Of a DNA stretch of 64,000 nt, positions 51,699-61,205 are shown one piece after another. The stretch is taken from assembly GCA_030220185.1 (NCBI GenBank), contig JASPKZ010010275.1, positions 186,001 through 250,000 on the forward strand, in the 5' to 3' direction. The stretch comes from Diploptera punctata (Eukaryota; Arthropoda; Insecta; Blattodea; Blaberidae). Position 1 is the stretch's first letter. Every line of letters begins with the position of its first letter. A model generated the notes under the pieces. The model was not told where the DNA came from and did no database searches. It saw nothing but the letters and a program-made list of their open reading frames with translations. A program made the position numbers and the translations under genes.

Positions 51699-52015
51699 AC
51701 ACCGCTGTGGTCTCGAGGTAGCGTGCTGCCTTGTCACGCAGCGGGCCCGGGTTCGATCCCCGGTCGGGGCAGTTTTTCTGGGTGAGGTGTTTATCGGGGT
51801 TTTTCCTCACCTGTAAAACAAATATCAGGAAAACTTTAAGGCCCAAACGGTCCCCGAAATCATATGGCCATCATTATCATCATCATCCTTCACCGGTGTG
51901 GAAAGCGACGGGAAGCTACCACACCTACAATTCCCTAGTAAAGCTGCAAGCATAGCATGAAAAAAGCTATGATTGCAGTGAAGGACCTGCCTTCGGGCAG
52001 AATTACTATGGATGG
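51699..52015 (+). mobile_element. SINE1, full length
   Basis: The tRNA-like head ccgctgtggtctcgaggtag, B box gggttcgatccccgg, body, (ATC)n and T1 tail (tcaccggtgtggaaagc) end at gggcagaattactatgg. It is the best sense copy of the family. Confidence 0.9.
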
Positions 52016-52069
52016 ATTATTATTATTTAGCAGTTTTCTCAACATATTCCTGAGCCCAATTAATCTAGT

Positions 52070-52240
52070 ATAATTCCAATCTCCATGTCCAATCCTTTTT
52101 CTCTCATGATGCTCAAAACGCCATCAATCCACATTATTTTTCGCCGACCTCCTCATCTTCGTCTAACAAATGGTATCCATTCTAGTATTCTTCTTGGGAA
52201 TCTGGCTTCTTTCATTCTTTTTTACATAAACATACCATTT
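52070..52240 (-). mobile_element. LINE-G tail fragment
   Basis: The minus strand has RRRSAKNNVD-type sequence with tggaatgg-like codons: atccacattatttttcgccg, aaatggtatccattctagta. It is diverged and truncated. Confidence 0.6.
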
Positions 52241-52319
52241 TATTGTTTGTTATTATTATTACTTTTTATTATTAATTCTTCTTATTATGATTATATTATT
52301 ATTAGTATTATTGTTTTTA

Positions 52320-52410
52320 TTAGGAATATTCCACAATACAGTGTTTCTCCTTCAACCCAAAGTGATTTGTCGCCAGAGGTTCCTGTCTAAAGCATCTTCT
52401 TCCCTCAAAT
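52320..52410 (-). mobile_element. LINE-K scrap
   Basis: ggaatattccacaatacagt and ctccttcaacccaaagtgat match 54602-54650 of LINE-K. Confidence 0.6.
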
Positions 52411-52486
52411 ATCTAACATCTGTGTGTTAATCGTATTATTATTATTATTATTATTATTATTTTCAAAAATCCTTAAACTGAAAATA

Positions 52487-52594
52487 CAGGGTGGACCGCT
52501 CGAATGGACCTAATTTCAATTGCTTGTTACTGGCAAACGGTTGAAGATAGAAACTTAAAACAACGTTCATAGTACAGAAAAACTCACCAAGTTT
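52487..52594 (+). repeat. Mariner left TIR
   Basis: 108 bp. It is presumably the transposase-binding end and matches 53708-53815 base for base in inverse orientation. Confidence 0.97.
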
Positions 52595-52658
52595 CGAATC
52601 CTGTCGGTAGATGGCACAAAGATACGTTTCTCGTTCTTAGATTTAATTGTTTGTGAAA

Positions 52659-53696
52659 ATGGCGACTCCGCAGATGAAAGCGCAAGCTGTTTTGTGGTAT
52701 GCGGAGTTTAAATCAATCATTAGAGTTCAAAGGGAGTTCCGGCGTGTGTTTAACCGTGATGCTCCAACTGCTAGAAGCATAAAGAAGTGGCGTGATACAT
52801 TATTAGCTACAGGATCTGTGTTGAAGAAGCATGGTGGTGGTCGCAGAGCATCCGATGAAATGGTAGCAAATGTTCAAGCCGCATTTGAGCGAAGCCCCCG
52901 GAAGTCATTAAGAAGAGCTTCGCGGGAACTTCAAATACCAAAATCGACATTACAACGGATTGTCCACAAACGCCTCAAACTGCACGCATATAAAGTGCAG
53001 TTAGTGCAACGTCTGGAGCCGAATGACATGCCGAAACGAGTGGAATTCGCCAATACGATGCTGGACCGTCTCGGCGCTGATCCTGACTTCATGACCAAGA
53101 TTTTCTTCTCGGACGAAGCCACTTTCCATTTGTCAGGCAAGGTAAACCGGCATAATGTGCGGATCTGGGGATCGGAGAATCCTCACGCTATTCAAGAGCA
53201 TGTTCGTGATAGTCCGAAGATGAATGTTTGGTGCAGTTTGTCACATAATAAGGTCATTGGACCGTTTTTTCTTCGCCGAGAAAACTGTTCGTGGTACCAC
53301 ATATCTTGACATGCTGGAGCAGTTCTTCTTTCCACAAATTGAACAACTGCAGCCTAACATCGTTTTCCAGCAAGATGGTGCTCCTCCCCACTGGTCCAAT
53401 GAAGTTCGTACGACTTTGGACAACATTTTCCCCCTGGCCGTTGGATTGGTAGGGGAGGACCAATCGCGTGGCCCCCGAGATCTCCCGATTTAACACCACT
53501 GGATTTCTTTCTCTGGGGCTATGTCAAAGATAAAGTTTACACCACCCCAGTCAAAGACCTTCGTGATCTTCGTGAGCGCATCATAGAGGCTATTGAGAAC
53601 ATTCCAGAAGACATACTCCAACGTACTTGGCAAGAAATTGTTCATCGCTTTGATATCGTCACAGTGACTGCTGGGGCTCATATAGAGATGTGGTGA
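52659..53696 (+). pseudogene. Mariner transposase, two frameshifts
   Basis: ATG at 52659 (gaaaatgg context) is preferred to an upstream TTG. Residues 1-115 hold the N-terminal helix-turn-helix region (MKAQAVLWYAEFKSIIRVQR, then RASRELQIPKSTLQRIVHKR). Catalytic aspartates: residue 152 (FFSDEATF, codon 53112), FQQDGAPPHW (53374) and WPPRSPDLTPLDF (53487), spaced 36-37 residues allowing for the frameshift. The frame slips at the T6 run 53265-53270 (one base too many) and at the C5 run 53430-53434 (two too many or one too few). It then runs to TGA at 53694-53696. The length is normal for the family. Both breaks are in homopolymers, so base-calling error is a real alternative to true inactivation. 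Confidence 0.9.
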
Positions 53697-53707
53697 TCTG
53701 GATATCA

Positions 53708-53815
53708 AAACTTGGTGAGTTTTTCTGTACTATGAACGTTGTTTTAAGTTTCTATCTTCAACCGTTTGCCAGTAACAAGCAATTGAAATTAGGTCCATTC
53801 GAGCGGTCCACCCTG
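53708..53815 (-). repeat. Mariner right TIR
   Basis: Inverse complement of 52487-52594 with no mismatch. Confidence 0.97.
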
Positions 53816-54300
53816 TATATAAAACTATTATTCTACGAGTTATATTATATGGGTGCAAAACATGGACTCTTACTCTAAGAGAGGAAAGAAGATTAAAAGT
53901 ATTTGAGAATAAAGTTCTTAGGAAAATTTTTGGACCAAAGAGAGATGAACAGGCAGGTGAATGGAGAGGACTACATAACAATGAACCACATGGTCTTTAT
54001 AGGAAGCCAGATATAATAAGAATAGTTAAGTCTCGTAGACTGCGATGGGCAGGACATGTTGCGCGTATGGGGAATGAAAGACGTGCATGAAAGCTTCTTG
54101 TAGGAAAGCCAGAGGGAAAACGCCCAGTTGGTAGACCAAGAATGAGGTGGGAGAACAACATTAATTATGATTTGAGGAAAGTAGATTATACAGGGAATGA
54201 TTGGAAAGTATTAGCTTAGGATAGGGATGTATGGAGAGCTTATGTCCGCGTGGCCATGAACCTAGGGTTCGATAGTGCCAGTGAGTTAGTTAGTTATATA

Positions 54301-54599
54301 TATTGTTAAACATTGGAGGACTTAAGCAACTGACAAGTTTTATTAAACATTCCAAAATGACAGGTTTCCTTTACTCTTACAGTGACGTACCATCTAATTT
54401 ATACATCCTTGTACGAAACTGGCATTTCATCCGAAATCATGGAAGATAGTTTCCTCTCATGTTGAAATATATCCTTTATGAACATTTATTTTCTTCTAAA
54501 TCCATGTCTATATTTTCTTCAATTAATTCTTCGCCATGTTTCCTCGTCAAAAAAAATAATCAGTAATTTAATCAAATTTAACACTGGTACAATATTTTG
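54301..54599. other. Unassigned stretch
   Basis: No recognised feature. Confidence 0.3.
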
Positions 54600-55735
54600 T
54601 GTTAGGAATATTCCACAATACGGCGTTTCTCCTTCAACCCAAAATGATTTGTCGCTACAGGTTCCTGTCCAGAGCATCTTCTTCCCTCAAATCTCTAGCT
54701 TCCATACTTCTCCTCACTCCATCCATCCAACGTTCTCTAGGTCTGACTCTTCCACTTCTTCAATTAGCTTACCAATGAAGGATCTTCTTTGGTATTCTAT
54801 CTTCTTCCATTATTATGACATGCCCATACCATTTCAAACGTTTTTCTTCTATTTGTTCTAATAAGTTTTTTTTTTTAACTTGTACATTTTCCCTTATGTA
54901 GACGGGATAACTGGAGTGACAGGCAATGAAATAGCCGATTTTCTAGCCAAGAAGGATAGCAAAATTGTTTCAAACCCAACTTCTGCTCCAGTTTCCTTTC
55001 ACTCTATCAAAAGAATTATCTCAAATAAATACATCAATAAACTTAGAGAAGAATACACCACCAAAACATCTGGAAGGGAATGAGAAAATCTACAAGCTTA
55101 TGACATTACTACATTACAAAGAAAATCTGCAGTAGCAACATTCAGACTGCTAATGGGACATGACTGCTTGAATAAACACCTACACAGACTTGGCATAACA
55201 GATTCACCTAAATGCCCTTTTTGCAATTTAAATGAAGATATGGAAAGAAACTATCTCCTCCGTTGTCCAGCTTTTGTAGAAGAGACAAGCCTTTCTGCTA
55301 AATATTGGAGTGCAAGAGAGCGAATGATTTCATTATCAAGTGCTCGACATTAGATACCAACCAACCAACCAACCAACATTTTCCCTTATCCCATCTTGAA
55401 ATTGTTGCCGAACGCCCCAAAAATCCATTTCTACTGCTAACAGCTTGTTGGCTTGTTTTCTACTTACTGTCCAGGTTTCGGACTCATATAATAAACTGAT
55501 TTGTAACATAACTTGAAATATAGTTTTCTTCATTCTCTACATTATATTTCTATTCCAAACCACTGAGTTCAACATTCCAATGATTCTTCTTCCATCAGTT
55601 ATTATTATTTCAATTTCTGTAGTTGAATTCTCACTTATATCTACAAGACATACAAATATTTAAAATTTTTAACATTACGTTTTCTTCTTTACTTAAATTT
55701 TACCTCATCAGCTGTATTCAATGAAATATATCATC
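54600..55735 (-). mobile_element. LINE-K C-terminal region split by LINE-J
   Basis: Outer parts 54600-54883 and 55390-55735. The minus strand reads MKKTIFQVMLQISLLYESET, WTVSRKQANKLLAVEMDFWG and, after the insertion, a broken W-x-C-H-x-x-G region. It is the thumb and tail of a non-LTR polymerase. Many stops make it old. Confidence 0.72.
54898..55375 (+). mobile_element. LINE-J: RNase H C-terminus and zinc finger, with TSD
   Basis: Frame 1 (54904-55083) has GITGVTGNEIADFLAKKDSK, the G-x-x-G-N-E-x-A-D end of a LINE RNase H domain. After a TGA at 55081-55083 it resumes RLLMGHDCLNKHLHRLGITD and CPFCNLNEDMERNYLLRCP, a C-x2-C ... C finger whose usual histidine is replaced by N. It ends in (CCAA)n. 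TSD acattttcccttat is at 54884-54897 and 55376-55389. RNase H domains mark the I/R1/LOA-type LINE branches, unlike the other LINEs here. Confidence 0.85.
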
Positions 55736-55737
55736 TT

Positions 55738-56230
55738 CATCATCATCATCACCCCAGGGATTAGGCAATTGCCCGTTCCGACTTCATAACGCATCAGCCC
55801 AACGTCTTCTAGGTCTTCCAACATTACGTCTTCCTCTTGCTTGATAATTTCTGGCTAACAATGGATATCTCTCCTTACTCATCTATCCATCCATGTGATC
55901 AATCCATTTCTGTCTGTAATTCGTGACTTTATCCAATAAAGGCTGTACTTTCAATTCTTCTCTTATATCCTCATTTCTTATTCTATCAAGTTTTGTACAT
56001 CCTTTTACCTGTCTTACGAACCGCATCTCTGCCGTCTGTATTCTATCCTTCTGTCTTTTCACTAGAGCCCAAGTTTCACATCCATACAATATTGTGGGAA
56101 CCGCCATAACATTATACATTTTTATCTTGGGTTCTTTTCTAATTTTATTTTTGAATGTTCTCTGTATTGTTCTGCTTAATTATAATTTATAAGCAATACC
56201 CATTTTATGTATAATTTCACATAATTTTCA
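55738..56230 (-). mobile_element. LINE-B C-terminal region with (GAT)n
   Basis: (ATC)n then caccccagggattaggcaat at the 3' end. The minus-strand frame 55883-56119 encodes MYNVMAVPTILYGCETWALV, MRFVRQVKGCTKLDRIRNED and NYRQKWIDHMDG. The family of the mini-LINE at 44340. It is 5' truncated. Confidence 0.8.
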
Positions 56231-56619
56231 ATTTATAAATTCTTCTTCTTCCTCTACGCATGAAAGCTGGCAGCTTGCTGCGTGTTCATTCACTTCCGGT
56301 ACGCGATATGGTGACGTAGCATAGGAGTCGTACAACAAAAGTAGGAGTAGTATATTAAGGTTCCAACCCTCGTACTTGTGTGACATTAAATTAAAGAAAT
56401 TCTACCTGCACTTAATCACAACTATTCATGGCAATGCAATGCACTCATATCGGTTTAAAGTAATGTTAATAAGGTAAGAACTTACAAACAGAAGAGCAGT
56501 TCTAATCAGAGAACTTCTTGAACTGGAACTTACCTGCAACAAGAGAAAAATATTATTAATATATTATTTAAATAATAGCCTAATAATAATTTTAGTGATA
56601 ATAATAATAATGGTACAAT
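56231..56619. other. Unassigned, non-repetitive-looking stretch
   Basis: 56260-56340 is GC-richer (agctggcagcttgctgcg, ttccggtacgcgatatggtg). Donor-like aaggtaagaac at 56471 and cttacctgcaac (minus donor) at 56531 are present, but no supporting frame. Confidence 0.3.
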
Positions 56620-57045
56620 AAATAGAACATTGAATAATAAAGCCCATAAACAAACAAAATTAAAATTTTATAAAACAATGGCTGTCCCTGTCCTTTTGTA
56701 TGGGAGTGAATCTTGGATTACCACTACCAAACAAGAAAGTAAAATCCAAGCAGCCGAGATGAAATGTTTAAGAAGAGTAAAAGGCTGCACTAGAATGGAC
56801 CAGATAAGAAACGAGGATATCCGTGAAGAACTGCAGATCTACTCCATAAAAGAAAAGATATTTAACAACAAGATACAGTGGAAAGGACATGTAGAAAGAA
56901 TGGAAGAAAGAAGATTACCAAATAAAATCTTCCATTATTCTCCAAGAGGAAGAAGAGATGTCGGACGTCCTCGGAAGAGATGGTCTTAGATCTATTAGTG
57001 AAGACGGAACAGGCAACTCTTGCCTAAACCAGGAAGTGAAGAAGA
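56620..57045 (+). mobile_element. LINE-M tail
   Basis: Frame 56630-56986 encodes KFYKTMAVPVLLYGSESWIT, MKCLRRVKGCTRMDQIRNED, KIQWKGHVERMEERRLPNK and GRRDVGRPRKRW. It then has a stop, cggaacaggcaactcttgcc and gaagaagata. It is 5' truncated with an intact tail frame. Confidence 0.82.
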
Positions 57046-57245
57046 AGATATATCTATCTATCTTCGGGTTTTTACAGCTGCTGCCGTCTTCCCGTGCCAA
57101 ACCTCCAAAAAGCGTACGGTCTTGGGCATCTTCGATGCTTAGCCCTCTAGCTTGCATTACTGTCTTCATGTTTTCCTTCCATGTTAACCTTGGTCTTCCT
57201 CTTTTCTTCTTTCTGTTCGGATGCCATTCATACAGTTGCATAAAT
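57046..57245 (-). mobile_element. LINE-I 3' end
   Basis: Minus strand: YEWHPNRKKKRGRPRLTWKE and ARGLSIEDAQDRTLFGG, ending tcttcgggtttttacag in antisense, as at 2300-2320. It meets LINE-M tail to tail in (TATC)n. Confidence 0.82.
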
Positions 57246-57356
57246 AATAATAATGATAATCAAATTATTAGGCTGTCTCATGATTAGGCATAAAGTCCTT
57301 TTTTTATTATAATGTTCTGTGCCTGGTGTAACTTGGAAGAGCTAAGGATAAATGGA
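57246..57356. other. Short unassigned spacer
   Basis: (AATAATGAT)-like start, then no recognised feature. Confidence 0.3.
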
Positions 57357-57415
57357 GGGGCACGCCGTAGCGTAGTGGTTAAGGCACTGCGCTACAAGCC
57401 GGAAGGTCGAGGGTG
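57357..57415 (+). mobile_element. SINE2 head only
   Basis: cacgccgtagcgtagtggtt to gccggaaggtcgagggt: the tRNA-like head, cut inside the B box at the join with a mariner-type fragment. Confidence 0.85.
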
Positions 57416-57632
57416 CACGATGTGTTGAAAGGTCGGTGTGGAAGAAAGATACGTTTGACTGATAAGGAGAGCACTGTTGCATCCTCTTCAAACTTGTCTC
57501 GGATTCTTGTTATTGTTACCCTTGTTGGTGGTGGTGTCCCAACCTCGTTGCACTTCAACAACATTCTCCACTTTCCAAAAACACTTCAGTATCCACTTAC
57601 GTTCATCGAATGATAATCTCGCCGCCATTGTT
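57416..57632 (-). pseudogene. Mariner-type transposase N-terminal fragment
   Basis: On the minus strand a start near 57628 reads MAARLSFDERKWILKCFWKV with ENVVEVQRGW. After a frame slip it continues GTPPPTRVTITRIRDKFEED and ATV. The arrangement (helix-turn-helix, then T-R-x-T-I-x-R-I-x-x-K-F) is that of the N-terminal DNA-binding domain of the mariner transposases common in insects. The catalytic domain is absent. It differs from the 52659 element. Confidence 0.65.
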
Positions 57633-58671
57633 GTTTATAAAGTCGTTGAAGATCGATGAACGTGTTGCTATGCTTTTCCAGTACCTTGTGGATAATACAC
57701 AACAAAAATTGGGATAAAGTGTACTTACCGTCGCACATAAATTATTCTAAGTTCTATAGAATACCGGTACGCATGCGCTAGTGCTTCATGTAATCCCAGA
57801 AAGATAAATGCAACCTCTAGCAGCTGGCCGTATATGTATGTGAAATCAGTATGACCAACATTGACACAAAATTCCCAGAACTTGTCTAAAAACGTATAAT
57901 TAACACGAAATGAACTAGTGGAAATATGCTTTTACGTGGTAACCGTCCGACATTTTGAATTTTTCATAGAATAACAGATATGAAGAGGTAATTTATTTTA
58001 CGTATCAAATCACATTTAAAAAGCAAGGAACCTAAAAACTAACCAAACCTACATCAATTACTGTAACACAAATCAATTACTCTAACGTGGGTGAAATCCA
58101 GGGAACGTGGAAGTGATGTTGGCAACATCTGGAGTATTTTGGGTTGTTGATGGTGGCAACGTTGGAACAACATAGGAAGAGGAGGGAAAATAGCAGAAAG
58201 TAGCAAGTAAGCAATGTAGCACGATCATGTTTACGTAAATATATAAATATTTTTTAAAAATCGTTACAACATTGGAAGATGTTTAAAACGTGTTTAAAAG
58301 TGTTGCAAAATGTTTTAAACGTGTTTAGTGCATCAGTTGCATAAGAAATAAGATTGAAAATGTTGTGCGACGGTTTGTACACCACACCCAAAAATTGTAT
58401 TTCTGTCTCATTTCTTTGCTGAGAAATAGCGTTTCAAAGAGTGTATACATCAATTTGGAACACACTGTATATACAGTATTTAGGTAGTGTAAGTCGAATG
58501 TAATAAAACAAGCCATTATTTCTTAATGTACTCTACGTTTTGAAGTTAGATAATTTGAACTTGGAATTTCTCGAAAGAAATATTTCCACTGACAAATTTA
58601 TGTCCTTTTTCTTACAACATGCCGTAACACAGCGCATTTTTTACACAATATCTACTGAGAAATCATCATTA
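57633..58671. other. Unassigned 1-kb stretch
   Basis: No repeat match recognised. 58240-58330 repeats gtttaaaacgtgtttaaaag-like words. 58430-58470 has ttggaacacactgtatatac, which could be a decayed transposon end. There is no open frame of note. Confidence 0.35.
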
Positions 58672-59420
58672 TCATCTGGTATCATGGCAACTGCCGCCGT
58701 CTTCCAAACGCCATTCCCCTCTGTCCATCCACTGATCTTCTCCAGTCTTCCCATATTCATAGCTGCTTGTACCCCTTCTATCCAAGTTTTCTTCGGTCTT
58801 CCTCTCTCTCTCCTCCTTTCTATTGGGATCCATTCCATAAATATTTTTGGCAATCTTTGCTCTGGCATTCTTTTGACATGGCCATACCACTGTAATCTTT
58901 TCTTTTTTATAATGTCTATGATGTCCGACTCCTCTTGTACACCCATAATTTCCCTTATTTCTTTATTTCGTATTCTATCCATTCTACATTTTCCAGCTGA
59001 TCTTCTTAAAACATCGATTTCTGTATTTAAATTCTTTCATTTCCCTGGTAGGAATTTGCCAGACTTCAGCACCATATGTTAAAATGCTCTGAATTATGGT
59101 TTGATATATTTGTAATTTTCTATTTTTTGTAATACTTTTGCTCCACCAAACAGAGTTCAAAGCATTTATTGCTTGTTTTGTTTGAGCGATTCTATTTTTA
59201 TTTGCACTATGTTATCACCTGAATGGTCTAATTTTGTTCCTAAATAAGTGCATTCAATACTAGGTTTTAGTTCTTCTCCATTGTTGAAATTTATATTTTC
59301 CATTTCTCCTCTAAACACAGATATTTAGTTTCTCAATGTTTATATAAAATCCCCATTTTTCATATTCTTGTTTTAGCTTTTTAGCCATATATTCTATGTT
59401 ATCGTGGCCTTGTGCTACTG
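58672..59420 (-). mobile_element. LINE-H reverse transcriptase C-terminal half
   Basis: Minus-strand frame 58641-58982: MDRIRNKEIREIMGVQEESD, KKKRLQWYGHVKRMPEQRLP, IPIERRRERGRPKKTWIEGV and EKISGWTEGNGVWKTAAVAM. Upstream to 59420 the thumb continues through stops (Y-Q-T-I-I-Q-S-I-L-T-Y-G-A-E-V-W pattern). The 3' end is gatgataatgatgattt. It is 5' truncated. Confidence 0.8.
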
Positions 59421-59423
59421 AGA

Positions 59424-59645
59424 AATATTAAAATAAATAAATACCTTGGCAGGTACCGTCGTCCTCAACCAGGTTGAAATTTTTAAAACAGTAGATCTTT
59501 CAGAAACCGTTCTTCCATCTTCAGCAGAAAGCTGTGCGCTACTAAAGATGGTAGCCGGTTTCTGAAAGGCCTACAGTTTTAAACATTTTTAACCTAGCTG
59601 AGGACAACGGCCCCTACTAAAGTATGTATTGATTTTAATATTTTA
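59424..59645. repeat. FB1 foldback, second copy
   Basis: Arms of about 85-90 bp: left aatattaaaataaataaata, gtaccgtcgtcctcaacc and aaaccgttcttccatcttca; right, their diverged complements ending ttgattttaatattttac. It shares the cgtcgtcctcaac and tctgaaaggcctaca blocks with 11510-11840. Confidence 0.75.
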
Positions 59646-59849
59646 CTTGACGGCTATTCGCGTCAAAGCAATTTTATTAATGCCAGTGTTCGCCAAGTGG
59701 TCGAAATTCCTCCATAAATAGCACGTCACTTTATATTAGGCTTTCTTGGTATATAATTGTATTAGACCATAGTCATAAAAATACAGGGTATATATTTATG
59801 TTGGAATGTAACTGATGATGGTGGTGACAGTATTCTAAATTAGCACCCA
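59646..59849. other. Unassigned stretch
   Basis: No recognised feature. Confidence 0.3.
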
Positions 59850-59945
59850 GCAATAATAATAATAATAATAATGTTTTATTTTAACTGGCAGAGTTAAGGT
59901 CATAAGGCTTTTTCTTCCACTCAATCAGCGAATAGTAGAATTATA
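59850..59945 (-). mobile_element. LINE-F-type 3' end with (AAT)n
   Basis: (AAT)n at 59850-59870, then actggcagagttaaggtcat and cttttcttccactcaatcag; truncated shortly after. Confidence 0.65.
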
Positions 59946-59954
59946 CAAAAATTA

Positions 59955-60740
59955 GTTTAGATTAGATTTATTTATCCTGGTGGAGTTAAGGTCACGTGGC
60001 CTTCTCTTGCACTCACCAGGACAAACATATATTACATCAGAATATAACAATCTCAATTAACTCTAATATTAAATACTAAATAAAAATTTAACCAAAAAGA
60101 TAATATCTATTATATTACGATCTATAATGCAACCAGTTAATGTTAGTTAAAATTAAGACTAAAGCTAATAATAAAATGTATACATGCAAGACATATTAAA
60201 TTGTCCCTGTCTAATGTATATAAAAAACAAAGAAAAATAATGAGATATAGAAAACTAATTTTACGATTATACAATATTTAAAACAAAACAAATGCAAATA
60301 TTTGTTATTCTTAATATTATTTTCATAAATAATTTAATTTGTTAATTGTTAAAAGAATACTATCAGTGAGGTGTATCAGTTAGTTTGTTACTAAATAATT
60401 CTTTAGTTTGTTTTTGAAGGATGTTATAGTTTGACAGTCTCTGACATAGGACATACTTATTACAATTTTAAGATATTATTAAAATACAATGATGATGTGA
60501 TCTAATACTAGCTAATACTAACAAAAACATGGAATACAATACAATTAAAATGATATAAAATAAAGTAAGTAGCTTCCTAGATGATTATTAATGGAATGCT
60601 CTATATAGTTGTTATGCAGTTAATGTTTTCATTGTGTCGAACTTAAGATATCAGTTAATTTGTATTTAAATAATGATAGCGATTGACAGTCCCTGACATG
60701 ACTGGGAAGTGAGTTCCATGCTCTAGTCATAGATATATTG
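59955..60740 (-). mobile_element. Two LINE-F tails in the same orientation
   Basis: 59955-60455 is antisense LINE-F 3' UTR closely matching 31500-31985, with the coding end YVRDC-x-T-V at 60430-60455. 60456-60740 is a second, diverged relative whose minus strand reads MTRAWNSLPSHVRDCQSLSL and FKYKLTDIL at 60645-60735. Confidence 0.78.
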
Positions 60741-60741
60741 G

Positions 60742-60920
60742 CTCTTACTTTAAGGGAAGAAATGAGATTATGAGTATTTGAGAATAAAGTTCTTAGGACA
60801 ATTTTTGGACCAAAGAAAGATGAACAGACAGGCGAATGGAGAAGGCTACAAAACAGTGAACTACATTATCTTTATAGGAAGCCAGATATAATAAGTACAG
60901 TTAAGTTTCGTAGACTTAAG
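60742..60920 (+). mobile_element. LINE-A internal fragment
   Basis: ggctcttactttaagggaag, gaataaagttcttaggacaa and gtacagttaagtttcgtaga. It lacks the 3' end, so it was cut or joined after insertion at about 60920. Confidence 0.75.
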
Positions 60921-60931
60921 ATTGACAATAT

Positions 60932-61200
60932 CTACAATATCCCGAAAACTTGGAGTAAAAGACTGGCTTGATCCCCATCTATACTCGGTGATATTGTGGT
61001 GGCACATCCGACGGTTGCAGTTTCGATTGCGGCCAAAGTAGATGACCCGCCCGACAAAGAAGCTTCAAATATCCTAAGTAGAATTGAATCAAAATCAAAG
61101 TGGGAAGTTGCATTATGAGGTATGTAGACAGTTGGAGTTTGATTGAAGATGGAAGTAAAATTATACTGTGAAACCGGTATCATGAAAACACCCATCTTTT
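60932..61200 (-). other. Unidentified open stretch, about 85 codons
   Basis: The minus strand encodes VFMIPVSQYNFTSIFNQTPT, HNATSHFDFDSILLRIFEAS and GGSSTLAAIETATVGCATTI without a stop. It opens from a (CAT)n run that reads as poly-M and ends near 60932. Composition and codon variety look coding and it matches no repeat here. The family is unknown; it could be an exon, a retrocopy piece or an uncharacterised element. Confidence 0.35.
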
Positions 61201-61205
61201 TTATC

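Larger units (their letters stand above)
52487..53815 (+). mobile_element. Tc1/mariner element, 1329 bp, complete ends
   Basis: 108-bp terminal inverted repeats, identical over their whole length: 52487-52594 (cagggtggaccgctcgaatg ... aactcaccaagttt) and 53708-53815. The TA target is duplicated at 52485-52486 and 53816-53817, as for Tc1/mariner transposition. The empty site is readable from other LINE-A copies. It encodes one transposase with two frameshifts. Identical long TIRs mean a recent insertion. Confidence 0.96.
52463..54300 (+). mobile_element. LINE-A interrupted by mariner
   Basis: LINE-A sequence ccttaaactgaaaata at 52470-52486 resumes at 53816 as tatataaaactattattcta and continues to gtgccagtgagttagttag at about 54290. 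The tail keeps KRPVGRPRMRWENNINYDL but has stops (RA* at about 54088, LA* at about 54217). The LINE predates the mariner. Confidence 0.88.

Noticed and set aside
52647..52658. Upstream TTG start for the mariner transposase
   Set aside because: Eukaryotic initiation favours the ATG at 52659, and related transposases start at the equivalent M-A-T-P position.
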